DNA of 6,904 nt from assembly GCA_947258945.1 (NCBI GenBank), contig CAMYKJ010000111.1:1-6904 (forward strand), written 5' to 3'. Both the position numbers and the translations under genes were made by a program. Within the stretch, counting starts at the first letter, position 1. The number at the start of each line of letters is the position of its first letter. Below the pieces are notes generated by a model, which was not told the origin of the DNA, made no database searches, and saw nothing but the letters and a program-made list of their open reading frames with translations. This DNA is from an uncultured Ectothiorhodospiraceae bacterium (lineage in GTDB: Bacteria > Pseudomonadota > Gammaproteobacteria > UBA9214). Below are positions 1 to 5,828 of the stretch, one piece after another.

Positions 1-1607
1 TTTCCGGTTTGCATATCAGCCTGGTCGCCGGACTGGTCTTCTGGTGTATGAGGTCTGCCTGGTCGGCTTCCTCCACCTTGTCCCTGCGTATACCGGCCGT
101 GCGCGCCGCCGCCGTTGCAGCCCTGCTCGCCGCGCTGCTGTATGCACTGCTGTCGGGATTCGCCATTCCGGCGCAGCGTGCGCTGGTCATGGTCAGCGTG
201 CTGATGATCGCCATCCTGTCCGGACGCCGGGTGTCGTTTGCGTCTGTCATCGGCATGGCCGCCCTGGTCACCCTGCTGCTCGATCCCGCATCCTTGCTGT
301 CTGCCGGGTGGTGGCTGTCGTTCTGGGCGGTCAGCGTGATCGCCTGGTTTACGGTCGGACGCGAGGGATTGGCACAGGGCGCGCGGCGCTGGCTGTTCAT
401 GCCGGTGGTACTGGCCGTGTGCATGGCACCGATGCTGTTGATGTTTTTTCAGCAGGTATCGCTGGTCGCACCGCTGGCGAACATCGTCGCTGTCCCGTGG
501 GTCAGTTTCCTGGTTGTCCCGCTGGCGCTTGCCGGTGCCATGCTGCATGGCCTGAGCGAGGCGGCCGGTCTGGCGGTGATGCAGGCCTCGGCCTGGCTGC
601 TGGATCTGCTGTGGTACGGGCTTGAATGGCTGGCAGCCTGCCGGTTTTCCCTGCTGGACTGGCCGCAACCCGCACCCTGGGTGCTGCTTACGGCCACGGC
701 CGGTGTGGCCGTGCTGTGTATGCCGCGCGGCGTGCCCGGTCGCTGGACGGCTGCATTATTATTGTTGCCGCTGGTGTTTTCAGCGCGCCCGCAGCCGGCT
801 TACGGTGAGGTATGGATGACCCTGCTGGACGTCGGTCAGGGACTGGCGGCCGTTGTCAGGACGGCCACGCATACCCTGGTCTATGATGCCGGTCCGGCGT
901 TTGGTGAGGATTTCGATACCGGGCGTGCCGTTATAGCCCCGTACCTGCGCTACCTGGGTGTGCGCCGCATCGATCGTCTGGTCATCAGCCACGGCGACAA
1001 TGATCACATCGGCGGTGCCCGCTCGCTGCTGCAGGCGTTTCCGGTTGACGGTATTTTGACGAGTGTGCCGGCCGCGTTCGCCGGGGAGCGGACGCAGCAG
1101 TGCAGCCGTGGTCTGCGCTGGTCATGGGACGGGGTTGAATTCGCGCTGCTGCACCCGGCGGGTGACGATGATTACCACGGCAATAATGCCTCCTGTGTAC
1201 TGCGTATCGTCATCGCCAGCGGTCAGGGCCTGTTGTTGCCCGGCGATATCGAGCAGGAGGTGGAACGTGATCTGCTGCGGCGCGAGGGCGATGACCTGGC
1301 CAGCACGGTGCTGGTCGTCCCGCACCATGGCAGCAGGACCTCTTCCACGGCTGCGTTCGTCGAGGCCGTGGATCCCGCGATGGCGCTGGTCCCGGCCGGT
1401 TACCGCAACCGTTACCGCTTTCCGCGCCCGGAAGTGATCGCACGCTATACCGGACACGGCAGCCAGGTGCTGGAGACCGGACAATCGGGCGCTATCAGCG
1501 TCAGGTTGTCGCCGCACAGCGCCCGCCCGCAGGTCACCCGTTTTCGCCGGTCATGGCCGCGCCTGTGGCGGCGGCCGGAGCCGGTCGCCACGCGGTTTGG
1601 CTATTGA
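1..1607 (+). CDS. comEC: ComEC/Rec2 DNA-uptake channel protein, 3' part (5' end outside window)
   Basis: ComEC is the inner-membrane channel that passes single-stranded DNA into the cytoplasm during natural transformation. The reading frame is open from base 3 and enters the window at SGLHISLVAG, the conserved opening of the competence domain, so the N-terminal OB-like region lies upstream; the TTG at 9 is internal, not a start. Numbering from that TTG, residues about 1-235 are a run of hydrophobic helices with family patterns such as SGFAIPAQRA and LLSAGWWLSF. From about 268 a metallo-beta-lactamase-like domain follows: DVGQG (D274), the metal motif SHGDNDH (H328, D330, D332, H333), PGDIE, HHGS (H439-H440) and the terminal NRYRFPRPEV. 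All key residues are present, and the gene runs to a TGA at 1605-1607, so it looks functional. Pseudomonas has the same gene directly before exbB/exbD/lpxK. Whether the host is transformable cannot be judged from this gene alone. Confidence 0.95.
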   Translation, partial: SGLHISLVAGLVFWCMRSAWSASSTLSLRIPAVRAAAVAALLAALLYALLSGFAIPAQRALVMVSVLMIAILSGRRVSFASVIGMAALVTLLLDPASLLSAGWWLSFWAVSVIAWFTVGREGLAQGARRWLFMPVVLAVCMAPMLLMFFQQVSLVAPLANIVAVPWVSFLVVPLALAGAMLHGLSEAAGLAVMQASAWLLDLLWYGLEWLAACRFSLLDWPQPAPWVLLTATAGVAVLCMPRGVPGRWTAALLLLPLVFSARPQPAYGEVWMTLLDVGQGLAAVVRTATHTLVYDAGPAFGEDFDTGRAVIAPYLRYLGVRRIDRLVISHGDNDHIGGARSLLQAFPVDGILTSVPAAFAGERTQQCSRGLRWSWDGVEFALLHPAGDDDYHGNNASCVLRIVIASGQGLLLPGDIEQEVERDLLRREGDDLASTVLVVPHHGSRTSSTAAFVEAVDPAMALVPAGYRNRYRFPRPEVIARYTGHGSQVLETGQSGAISVRLSPHSARPQVTRFRRSWPRLWRRPEPVATRFGY

Positions 1608-1624
1608 CGCAAATACAGTATGAT
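1597..1624 (+). promoter_or_regulatory. Candidate sigma-70 promoter for the exbB-lpxK-kdsB operon
   Basis: In the 62-bp gap after comEC a good -10 hexamer, TATGAT (1619-1624), lies 16 bp after TTGGCT (1597-1602), a 4-of-6 match to the -35 consensus. Transcription would start near 1631, about 40 bases before the exbB GTG. The TTGACG at 1604-1609 looks better as a -35 but is only 9 bp from the -10, which is too close. This is a motif reading only; the operon could also be read through from comEC. Confidence 0.35.
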
Positions 1625-1669
1625 TCTCACCGGTCACGATTGTGGCAGACAACAAAGGACGGTGATACG

Positions 1670-2296
1670 GTGCTGGAACTGGTGAAAGCGGGCGGCTGGC
1701 TGATGCTGCCCATCATTGTATGTTCGGTCATCGCGGTAGCCATTATCGCGGAACGGCTGTGGTCACTGCGATTGCGACGGGTACTGCCGAAACACCTGGT
1801 CGCACAGGTCTGGCGCTGGGAAAAAATCCACCAGCTCAACGACGAACACATGCGCGAGCTACAGGCCAGCTCACCCCTCGGCTCGATCCTCGCCGCGGGT
1901 ATCGTCAACCGCCACCAGGACCGGGCGGTGATGAAAGAGAGTATCGAGGATACCGGGCGTCACGTCGTGCACGAACTCGAGCGCTACCTGAATACCCTGG
2001 GCACCATTGCCGCCATCACCCCGTTGCTCGGCCTGCTCGGCACCGTCATCGGCATGATCAAGGTGTTCTCGACCATCACCACGCAGGGTGTCGGCAATCC
2101 GGGTGCCCTGGCGGGTGGTATTTCGGAAGCCCTGCTGACGACTGCCGCCGGCATGTCGGTCGCCATCCCTACCCTGATGTTTTACCGCTACTTCAGGGGG
2201 CGTGTCAGGATGCTGGTCCTGCGCATGGAGCAGGAGGCCATGCTGATGGTCGAGATCATGCACGGGACCCGCAAGTCAGGGGGTAACAACCCGTGA
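1670..2296 (+). CDS. exbB: MotA/TolQ/ExbB-family proton channel protein
   Basis: ExbB/TolQ proteins form the pentameric inner-membrane ring of a proton-driven motor, with ExbD/TolR as the partner inside it. From the chosen start the product is 208 aa. TM1 spans about residues 11-29 (start LELVKAGGWLMLP, typical of this subfamily). A cytoplasmic segment covers about 30-108. TM2 and TM3 are at about 109-132 and 155-175 and carry the family signature from TPLLGLLGTVIGM to GGISEALLTTAAG and VAIPTLMFYRYF. The frame stays open upstream to an ATG at 1553 inside comEC. I place the start at GTG 1670 because family proteins begin here and AAAGGA (1654-1659) lies 10 bases upstream. The stop overlaps the exbD GTG in a GTGA junction, which implies translational coupling. 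The neighbouring lpxK and the absence of tonB suggest an envelope role not necessarily tied to iron uptake. The exact cargo is unknown. Confidence 0.92.
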   Translation: MLELVKAGGWLMLPIIVCSVIAVAIIAERLWSLRLRRVLPKHLVAQVWRWEKIHQLNDEHMRELQASSPLGSILAAGIVNRHQDRAVMKESIEDTGRHVVHELERYLNTLGTIAAITPLLGLLGTVIGMIKVFSTITTQGVGNPGALAGGISEALLTTAAGMSVAIPTLMFYRYFRGRVRMLVLRMEQEAMLMVEIMHGTRKSGGNNP

Positions 2297-2675
2297 ACCT
2301 GCAACCGGGTGATTCTGACGAACCGGATGTCAACCTGACACCGCTGATCGATGTCGTCTTCCTGCTGCTGATTTTCTTCATGGTATCGACGACTTTCGAG
2401 CACCAGTCCCGCATACGCCGGAAGCCGAATCACTGGAAATCATCGTCGATGCCCAGGGCCGGTATTTCATTGGCGAGGAACAGGTCGTCAATACACAGCT
2501 GAAGACGCTGAAGGGCGCGATCGCGAAAGTGATCGGTGATCGTACCGACATGCCGGTTATCGTGCGGGCAGATGCCAACTCGCCGCATCAGTCCGTTGTG
2601 ACAGTGCTCGATGCCACCAGTCAGCTCGGCCTGACGCGGATCTCGCTAGCGACCACCAAGGCTGCCGGGGACTAG
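2293..2675 (+). pseudogene. exbD: ExbD/TolR-family motor protein, frame disrupted
   Basis: The gene starts at GTG 2293, with AGGGGG at 2278-2283 as ribosome site, overlapping exbB by 4 bp. Residues 1-35 are a normal ExbD N-terminus: NLTPLIDVVFLLLIFFMV is the single TM helix with the proton-carrying Asp at D20. After TTFEHQSRIR (base about 2418) this frame becomes non-homologous and stops at TGA 2500-2502, giving only 69 aa. The family sequence resumes in the frame whose codons start at 2421: PEAESLEIIVDAQGRYFIG, then MPVIVRAD and SPHQSVVTVLDATSQLG, ending at TAG 2673-2675. That second frame has no start codon of its own before base 2529, so it cannot be made separately. Joined by a -1 shift the product would be about 127 aa, and the linker after the TM looks roughly 10-14 residues shorter than family members. 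This suggests a deletion of 3n+1 bases rather than a single miscall. A sequencing or assembly error remains possible. Confidence 0.85.
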
Positions 2676-2706
2676 ACCGCGCCAGTCGCGTGCGGGGGCA
2701 TGCCGG

Positions 2707-3729
2707 ATGAAGCGGCTGGATTACCACTGGTATGCGCGCAGTCCGTGGCTGTTGCTGCTGACACCCCTGTCCCTGTTGTTTCGAATCGCGGTCCGCCTGC
2801 GCAGGGTTGCCTATCGCCGCGGGCTGCTGCGCAGCCACCGGGCAGCGGTGCCTGTTATCGTGGTCGGCAATATCACAGTCGGCGGGACCGGCAAGACCCC
2901 GCTGGTTGCCTGGCTGGCACGTTATCTGCGCGACAAGGGTTACCGGCCGGGCATTATCGCGCGCGGATACGGCGGCACGGCGGGCCAGTGGCCACAGCAG
3001 GTTCGTCCTGACAGTGATCCGGCAACGGTGGGTGACGAGGCCGTTATGCTCGCCGGGCGAACGCACTGTCCGATGGCGGTTGGGCCGGACCGGGTTGCCG
3101 CCGCAGACGCCCTGGTGCAACACAGCGACTGTGACATAATCATCAGTGACGATGGCTTGCAGCATTACGCGCTGCGGCGCGACATAGAGATTGCCGTCAT
3201 TGACGGGATACGCCGTTTTGGTTCCGGCTTCATGTTGCCGGCGGGACCCTTGCGCGAGCCCGTGTCTCGCCTGGACGAGGTCGACCTGGTGGTCGTGAAC
3301 GGCCTCGGTGCAGGCAGGGAACACCCGATGCGCATGTTCACCGGCGATGCGTACCGGCTGTCGGACGGGACCCGGCGCAAGCTGTCCGACTTCCAGTCGG
3401 AACCGGTGCACGCGGTTGCCGGCATCGGCAATCCGCAGCGGTTTTTTCGTGCCCTGCAGCGAGATCTGCGTATGGTGGAGGTGCATGAATTTCCCGATCA
3501 CCATCGTTTCCTGGCTGAAGATATTGCCTTCGGCGATGGCCGGACGATACTTATGACGGAGAAAGATGCGGTAAAATGCCGCTACTTTGCCGGCGACGAT
3601 GTCTGGTATGTGCCGGCTGAAGTGGATATGAAAGCGGCATTCAGGGACCGGCTGGATGAATTGCTCGAACAGCGGGTTCGGGCCGGGTCCCGAGACCGGC
3701 CGGCCTCACTGGAACTCACTGGAGACTGA
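2707..3729 (+). CDS. lpxK: Tetraacyldisaccharide 4'-kinase (lipid A synthesis)
   Basis: LpxK phosphorylates the 4' position of disaccharide-1-phosphate with ATP to give lipid IVA, at the cytoplasmic face of the inner membrane. The 340-aa product is of normal family length. A hydrophobic N-terminal helix (about residues 13-31) anchors it. The Walker A loop is [11 protein letters not shown] (54-64). RGYGG (86-90), VGDE (108-111) and SDDGLQHY (147-154) follow; the last two hold the acidic residues equivalent to the catalytic/Mg-binding positions in the Aquifex enzyme. Further conserved segments are LPAGPLREP (177-185), GIGNPQRFF (239-247), FPDHHRF (262-268) and MTEKDAVK (283-290). The ATG at 2707 has GGGGG at 2694-2698, 8 bases upstream. 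An ATG at 2700 is in another frame. The gene lies 31 bp after the broken exbD and 1 bp before the next gene. msbA, adjacent in enterics, is absent here, as in Pseudomonas. Confidence 0.97.
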   Translation: MKRLDYHWYARSPWLLLLTPLSLLFRIAVRLRRVAYRRGLLRSHRAAVPVIVVGNITVGGTGKTPLVAWLARYLRDKGYRPGIIARGYGGTAGQWPQQVRPDSDPATVGDEAVMLAGRTHCPMAVGPDRVAAADALVQHSDCDIIISDDGLQHYALRRDIEIAVIDGIRRFGSGFMLPAGPLREPVSRLDEVDLVVVNGLGAGREHPMRMFTGDAYRLSDGTRRKLSDFQSEPVHAVAGIGNPQRFFRALQRDLRMVEVHEFPDHHRFLAEDIAFGDGRTILMTEKDAVKCRYFAGDDVWYVPAEVDMKAAFRDRLDELLEQRVRAGSRDRPASLELTGD

Positions 3730-3730
3730 T

Positions 3731-3910
3731 GTGGACAACAAGTTGCTTGAGATACTGGCGTGTCCCGTGTGCAAGGGGCCGCTGCTGTACAGGAAGGGGG
3801 AGCAGGAACTTGTCTGCAAGGCTGACCGGCTGGCATTCCCCATAGAGGATGATATCCCGGTCATGCTGGCGAACGAGGCACGTGCCATCCCGGCTGAAGA
3901 AGAAATCTAG
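3731..3910 (+). CDS. ycaR: UPF0434 / Trm112-like small protein (YcaR family)
   Basis: This is a 59-aa protein starting at GTG 3731, one base after the lpxK stop, with GGAG at 3721-3724 six bases upstream. It begins [18 protein letters not shown], closely matching YcaR, whose usual length is about 60 aa. Cysteines at 11 and 14 (CPVC) and a third in ELVCKAD resemble a partial zinc-ribbon knuckle; the motif [13 protein letters not shown] is the other family hallmark. The related Trm112 protein activates methyltransferases, but the role of the bacterial short form is not established, so I assign family only. The position between lpxK and kdsB is conserved across gammaproteobacteria and suggests a link to LPS assembly or simply coupled expression. 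The frame is open further upstream within lpxK (to 3656), but homology starts at the GTG. Confidence 0.93.
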   Translation: MDNKLLEILACPVCKGPLLYRKGEQELVCKADRLAFPIEDDIPVMLANEARAIPAEEEI

Positions 3911-3922
3911 GGGCAGCCGTCC

Positions 3923-4672
3923 ATGCCGGAGGGGTCCTTCAAGGTCGTAATACCCGCGCGCTACGGTTCGACCCGCCTGCCGGGCAAGCCGCTGTTGCCG
4001 CTGGCAGGCAGGCCGATGCTGCAGCATGTGTATGAGCGGGCCATGCAAAGTGGTGCCGACGAGGTCGTGATAGCAACGGATGATCGGCGTATCGAGTCCG
4101 CGGCAGGAGATTTCGGTGCCGTGGCCTGCATGACGGCCGCAACCCATGCCTCGGGTACCGAGCGCATTGCAGAAGTCGCGGCAAAGTCCGGCTGGGCCGA
4201 TGACTGTATCGTCGTCAACCTGCAGGGGGACGAGCCGCTGATGCCGCCTGCACTGATCAGCCAGGTCGCGGCGGGTCTGGCGCAGCACGGCGACGCCGTG
4301 GTTGCCACGCTGGCCTGCCCGTTGGCGGACAGGCAGGAGTGGCAGGATCCCAACGTGGTCAAGGCCGTGCTTGACCGGGACGGTTATGCCCTGTATTTCA
4401 GCCGTGCACCCGTACCATATGACCGTGACGGCGATGCCGATGCCGGGCAAACGGCACTGCGCCACCTGGGCCTGTATGCCTATCGCGTCGACTTCCTGCA
4501 GGCCTACGGCACGCTTGAGCCGTCACCGCTGGAGCGGATCGAGAAACTGGAGCAGTTGCGGGTCCTCTGGCATGGCATGAGGATCCATGTGGGGATAGCA
4601 CAGCAACGCCCCGGTCCGGGTGTGGACACACAGGCGGATCTCGAGCGGGTTGCCTCATTGCTGGGCGGCTAG
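3923..4672 (+). CDS. kdsB: 3-deoxy-manno-octulosonate cytidylyltransferase (CMP-Kdo synthetase)
   Basis: KdsB couples CTP and Kdo to form CMP-Kdo, the activated sugar used by the Kdo transferase on lipid IVA; it acts in the cytoplasm. The 249-aa length matches the E. coli enzyme (248). The nucleotide-binding loop PARYGSTRLPGKPL spans residues 11-24. ATDD (51-54), HASGTERI (75-82), VNLQGDEP (98-105), DPNVVKAV (142-149), FSRAPVPYDRDG (159-170), HLGLYAYR (181-188), ERIEKLEQLR (204-213) and the C-terminal GVDT..DL (233-240) are all in family order. HLGLYAYR is a mild variant of the usual HIGIYAYR. The ATG at 3923 is 12 bp after the preceding stop, with GGGG at 3911-3914. It is the last gene of the co-directional run and ends 24 bp from the stop of the convergent PilZ gene, with no strong terminator visible in the gap. 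Confidence 0.97.
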   Translation: MPEGSFKVVIPARYGSTRLPGKPLLPLAGRPMLQHVYERAMQSGADEVVIATDDRRIESAAGDFGAVACMTAATHASGTERIAEVAAKSGWADDCIVVNLQGDEPLMPPALISQVAAGLAQHGDAVVATLACPLADRQEWQDPNVVKAVLDRDGYALYFSRAPVPYDRDGDADAGQTALRHLGLYAYRVDFLQAYGTLEPSPLERIEKLEQLRVLWHGMRIHVGIAQQRPGPGVDTQADLERVASLLGG

Positions 4673-4696
4673 GCCGTCACCGGCGCGACCGGGCAT

Positions 4697-5098
4697 TCAC
4701 TTGCCGGCGGCGAGTGCTGCGTTGATATGCTCCTCGAGCAGGTTGAAATCCGGCTTGCGCATGTCCGTGTACTGGATGCCGATATGGAAGCTGTCCTGCG
4801 CGAGCCGTTCAGAGTGTATCACCTGGGCGGTGAGCTGCAGTTCCATCTCGGGCTGTTCGTCCGGTTGCAGGGAGAACTTCACGTCCACAATCACATCGAT
4901 GACCTGGCCAGGCGTCCGCTGCTCGGCCGGAATGATGGCTTCGTAGGTTTCCAGGTTGCATGCCAGACGCAGGCCACCGGCGGACAGGTTGATGATGGTC
5001 CCCTCATACTGCCGGGCACCCGGCACACCCAGTCGACAGGGAATCTCCGTGTCGATCCGTTCGTGTTTCCGGTCTAGTGCAAAATGCTGTTTATCCAT
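4697..5098 (-). CDS. PilZ-domain protein, predicted c-di-GMP receptor
   Basis: This 133-aa protein consists almost wholly of one PilZ domain. The two c-di-GMP binding motifs are both present: RxxxR at R10-KHE-R14 and NxSxxG at N37, S39 and G42 (INLSAGGLRL). The remainder alternates beta-strand-like stretches (VIDVIVDVKFSL, LQLTAQVIHSE, FHIGIQYTDM) and ends in a helix, LLEEHINAAL. There is no signal peptide, membrane segment or fused output domain. Such stand-alone PilZ proteins usually act by binding a partner on sensing c-di-GMP, for example in motility or polysaccharide export; the partner here is unknown. The start ATG is at 5098-5096 and the Shine-Dalgarno before it is weak. The gene is antisense to its neighbours and separates kdsB from the phosphatase gene, which are adjacent in Pseudomonas, so it looks like an insertion into the ancestral block. 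The protein itself looks intact. Confidence 0.88.
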   Translation of the reverse strand: MDKQHFALDRKHERIDTEIPCRLGVPGARQYEGTIINLSAGGLRLACNLETYEAIIPAEQRTPGQVIDVIVDVKFSLQPDEQPEMELQLTAQVIHSERLAQDSFHIGIQYTDMRKPDFNLLEEHINAALAAGK

Positions 5099-5175
5099 TG
5101 CGTTCGGTATCAGCCGGGGGTCCGTGCATGCCGCGCTTCAGCCAGGCGGTACTCGCGTGCGACAAACCATGCCGT

Positions 5176-5181
5176 TATAAT
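5176..5181 (+). promoter_or_regulatory. Candidate -10 element upstream of the phosphatase gene
   Basis: The divergent gap between the PilZ gene and the phosphatase gene (5099-5299) contains a perfect TATAAT at 5176-5181. No convincing -35 hexamer lies 15-19 bp upstream (the 17-bp position reads TCGCGT) and there is no extended -10 TG, so this would be a weak or activator-dependent promoter. A start near 5188 would give a leader of about 110 bases. Read on the minus strand the same bases give TATAAC, so a PilZ-directed role is not excluded. Confidence 0.4.
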
Positions 5182-5193
5182 GCCAAGATTACC

Positions 5194-5236
5194 AAAAACC
5201 GGTCAGCCACGTCGCGGGCCGGCTTTTACTGACCGG
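5194..5236 (+). repeat. Overlapping inverted repeats in the phosphatase leader
   Basis: An 8-bp perfect inverted repeat pairs CCGGTCAG (5199-5206) with CTGACCGG (5229-5236) around a 22-base loop. A second, overlapping pairing joins AAAAACCGG (5194-5202) to CCGGCTTTT (5219-5227) with one mismatch and a 16-base loop. It has the A-run/GC-stem/T-run shape of a weak intrinsic terminator. The two share bases and cannot form together. It lies just downstream of the candidate -10. The repeats are seen directly; any attenuation role is inference, and an operator for a dimeric regulator is an alternative. Confidence 0.45.
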
Positions 5237-5299
5237 AACGCCGCGCTGACCACAGCATGCCGGGTCGGCGGCTTACCGGCAATAAGATGATTTCTCAGT

Positions 5300-5782
5300 A
5301 TGGACACCGTAAAAGTCTTGTTTGTTTGCATGGGCAATATCTGTCGCTCGCCGACCGCCCAGGGTGTATTCGAAAAACTGGTCAGCGAGCATGCGCTCGC
5401 CGAACGGATTGTAATCGATTCGGCCGGTACCCACGCCTACCATATCGGCGATGTGCCTGATGCCAGGGCCTCGGCAGCGGCCATGCGGCGCGGCATCGAC
5501 CTCAGCTCACAGCGGGCGCGGCGCGTCAGTCCGGCCGACTTCGACCAGTTTGACTACGTGCTGGCAATGGACAGCAGCAATTATGCCGACCTGTCTGGCC
5601 TGTGCTCGCCCGAGCAGGTCCCGAAACTGCAACTGTTCCTCGAGTTTGCATCGGTCCCCGGTACCAAGGAGGTTCCGGACCCCTATTACGGCGGGGCCAC
5701 CGGTTTCGAACGCGTTCTCGACCTGATCGAGGAAGCCTCTGCCGGGCTGCTGGAAACAATCCGCCGTCAGCACGGCATATAA
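5300..5782 (+). CDS. Low-molecular-weight protein tyrosine phosphatase
   Basis: This cytoplasmic phosphatase removes phosphate from phosphotyrosine in proteins; bacterial members often oppose BY-kinases in exopolysaccharide control. The 160-aa product has the P-loop CMGNICRS with nucleophile C10 and R16, followed by SPTAQGVF. SAGTHAYHIGDVPDARA (41-57) and FDQFDYVLAMDSSN (81-94) are the middle signatures. The acid loop is DPYYGG, with general acid D127 and a paired Tyr 129-130, as in the eukaryote-like class. All catalytic residues are intact. The start ATG at 5300 fits the family N-terminus (VKVLFVCMGN), but the upstream ribosome site is poor. No tyrosine kinase or polysaccharide cluster is in the window, so the target is unknown. 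In Pseudomonas the homologue (ptpA-type) follows kdsB directly and precedes murB; here it has its own upstream region, with PilZ before it and no murB after it. Confidence 0.95.
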   Translation: MDTVKVLFVCMGNICRSPTAQGVFEKLVSEHALAERIVIDSAGTHAYHIGDVPDARASAAAMRRGIDLSSQRARRVSPADFDQFDYVLAMDSSNYADLSGLCSPEQVPKLQLFLEFASVPGTKEVPDPYYGGATGFERVLDLIEEASAGLLETIRRQHGI

Positions 5783-5822
5783 TTCCGGCCACTTGCAGCA
5801 GGCACGCCCCGGCCCGCCGTGC
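5770..5822. terminator. Weak inverted repeat between convergent phosphatase and rne genes
   Basis: GCACGGC (5770-5776, overlapping the phosphatase 3' end) is complementary to GCCGTGC (5816-5822), with a 39-base loop. A competing shorter stem is GCACG (5802-5806) with CGTGC (5818-5822), loop 11. Neither is followed by a T run on either strand, so an intrinsic terminator is doubtful. It is listed because it fills most of the 46-bp gap between two converging genes, where transcripts must end. Confidence 0.25.
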
Positions 5823-5828
5823 GCGGTG

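Noticed and set aside
1553..1669. Upstream extension of the ExbB frame to ATG 1553
   Set aside because: It overlaps the end of comEC and adds residues unlike any ExbB/TolQ N-terminus. GTG 1670 has a ribosome site and matches the family start.
2557..3504. Long minus-strand open frame (315 codons) antisense to lpxK
   Set aside because: Low-complexity, His/Arg/Gln-rich translation with no family pattern. It is an antisense shadow of the GC-rich lpxK coding frame.
3716..4465. Minus-strand open frame (249 codons) across the UPF0434 gene and kdsB
   Set aside because: It lies opposite two clearly real genes, has no recognisable motif, and is a typical high-GC antisense frame.
5180..5290. Short plus-strand ORF (36 codons) starting at the ATG that overlaps TATAAT, as a possible leader peptide
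   Set aside because: Its start lies in the -10 element, so it would precede the predicted transcript start. It has no ribosome site and its composition is unremarkable.
5778..5783. TATAAT at the phosphatase stop codon as a promoter
   Set aside because: It is made by the ATA-TAA end of the gene and there is no plus-strand gene downstream to serve.
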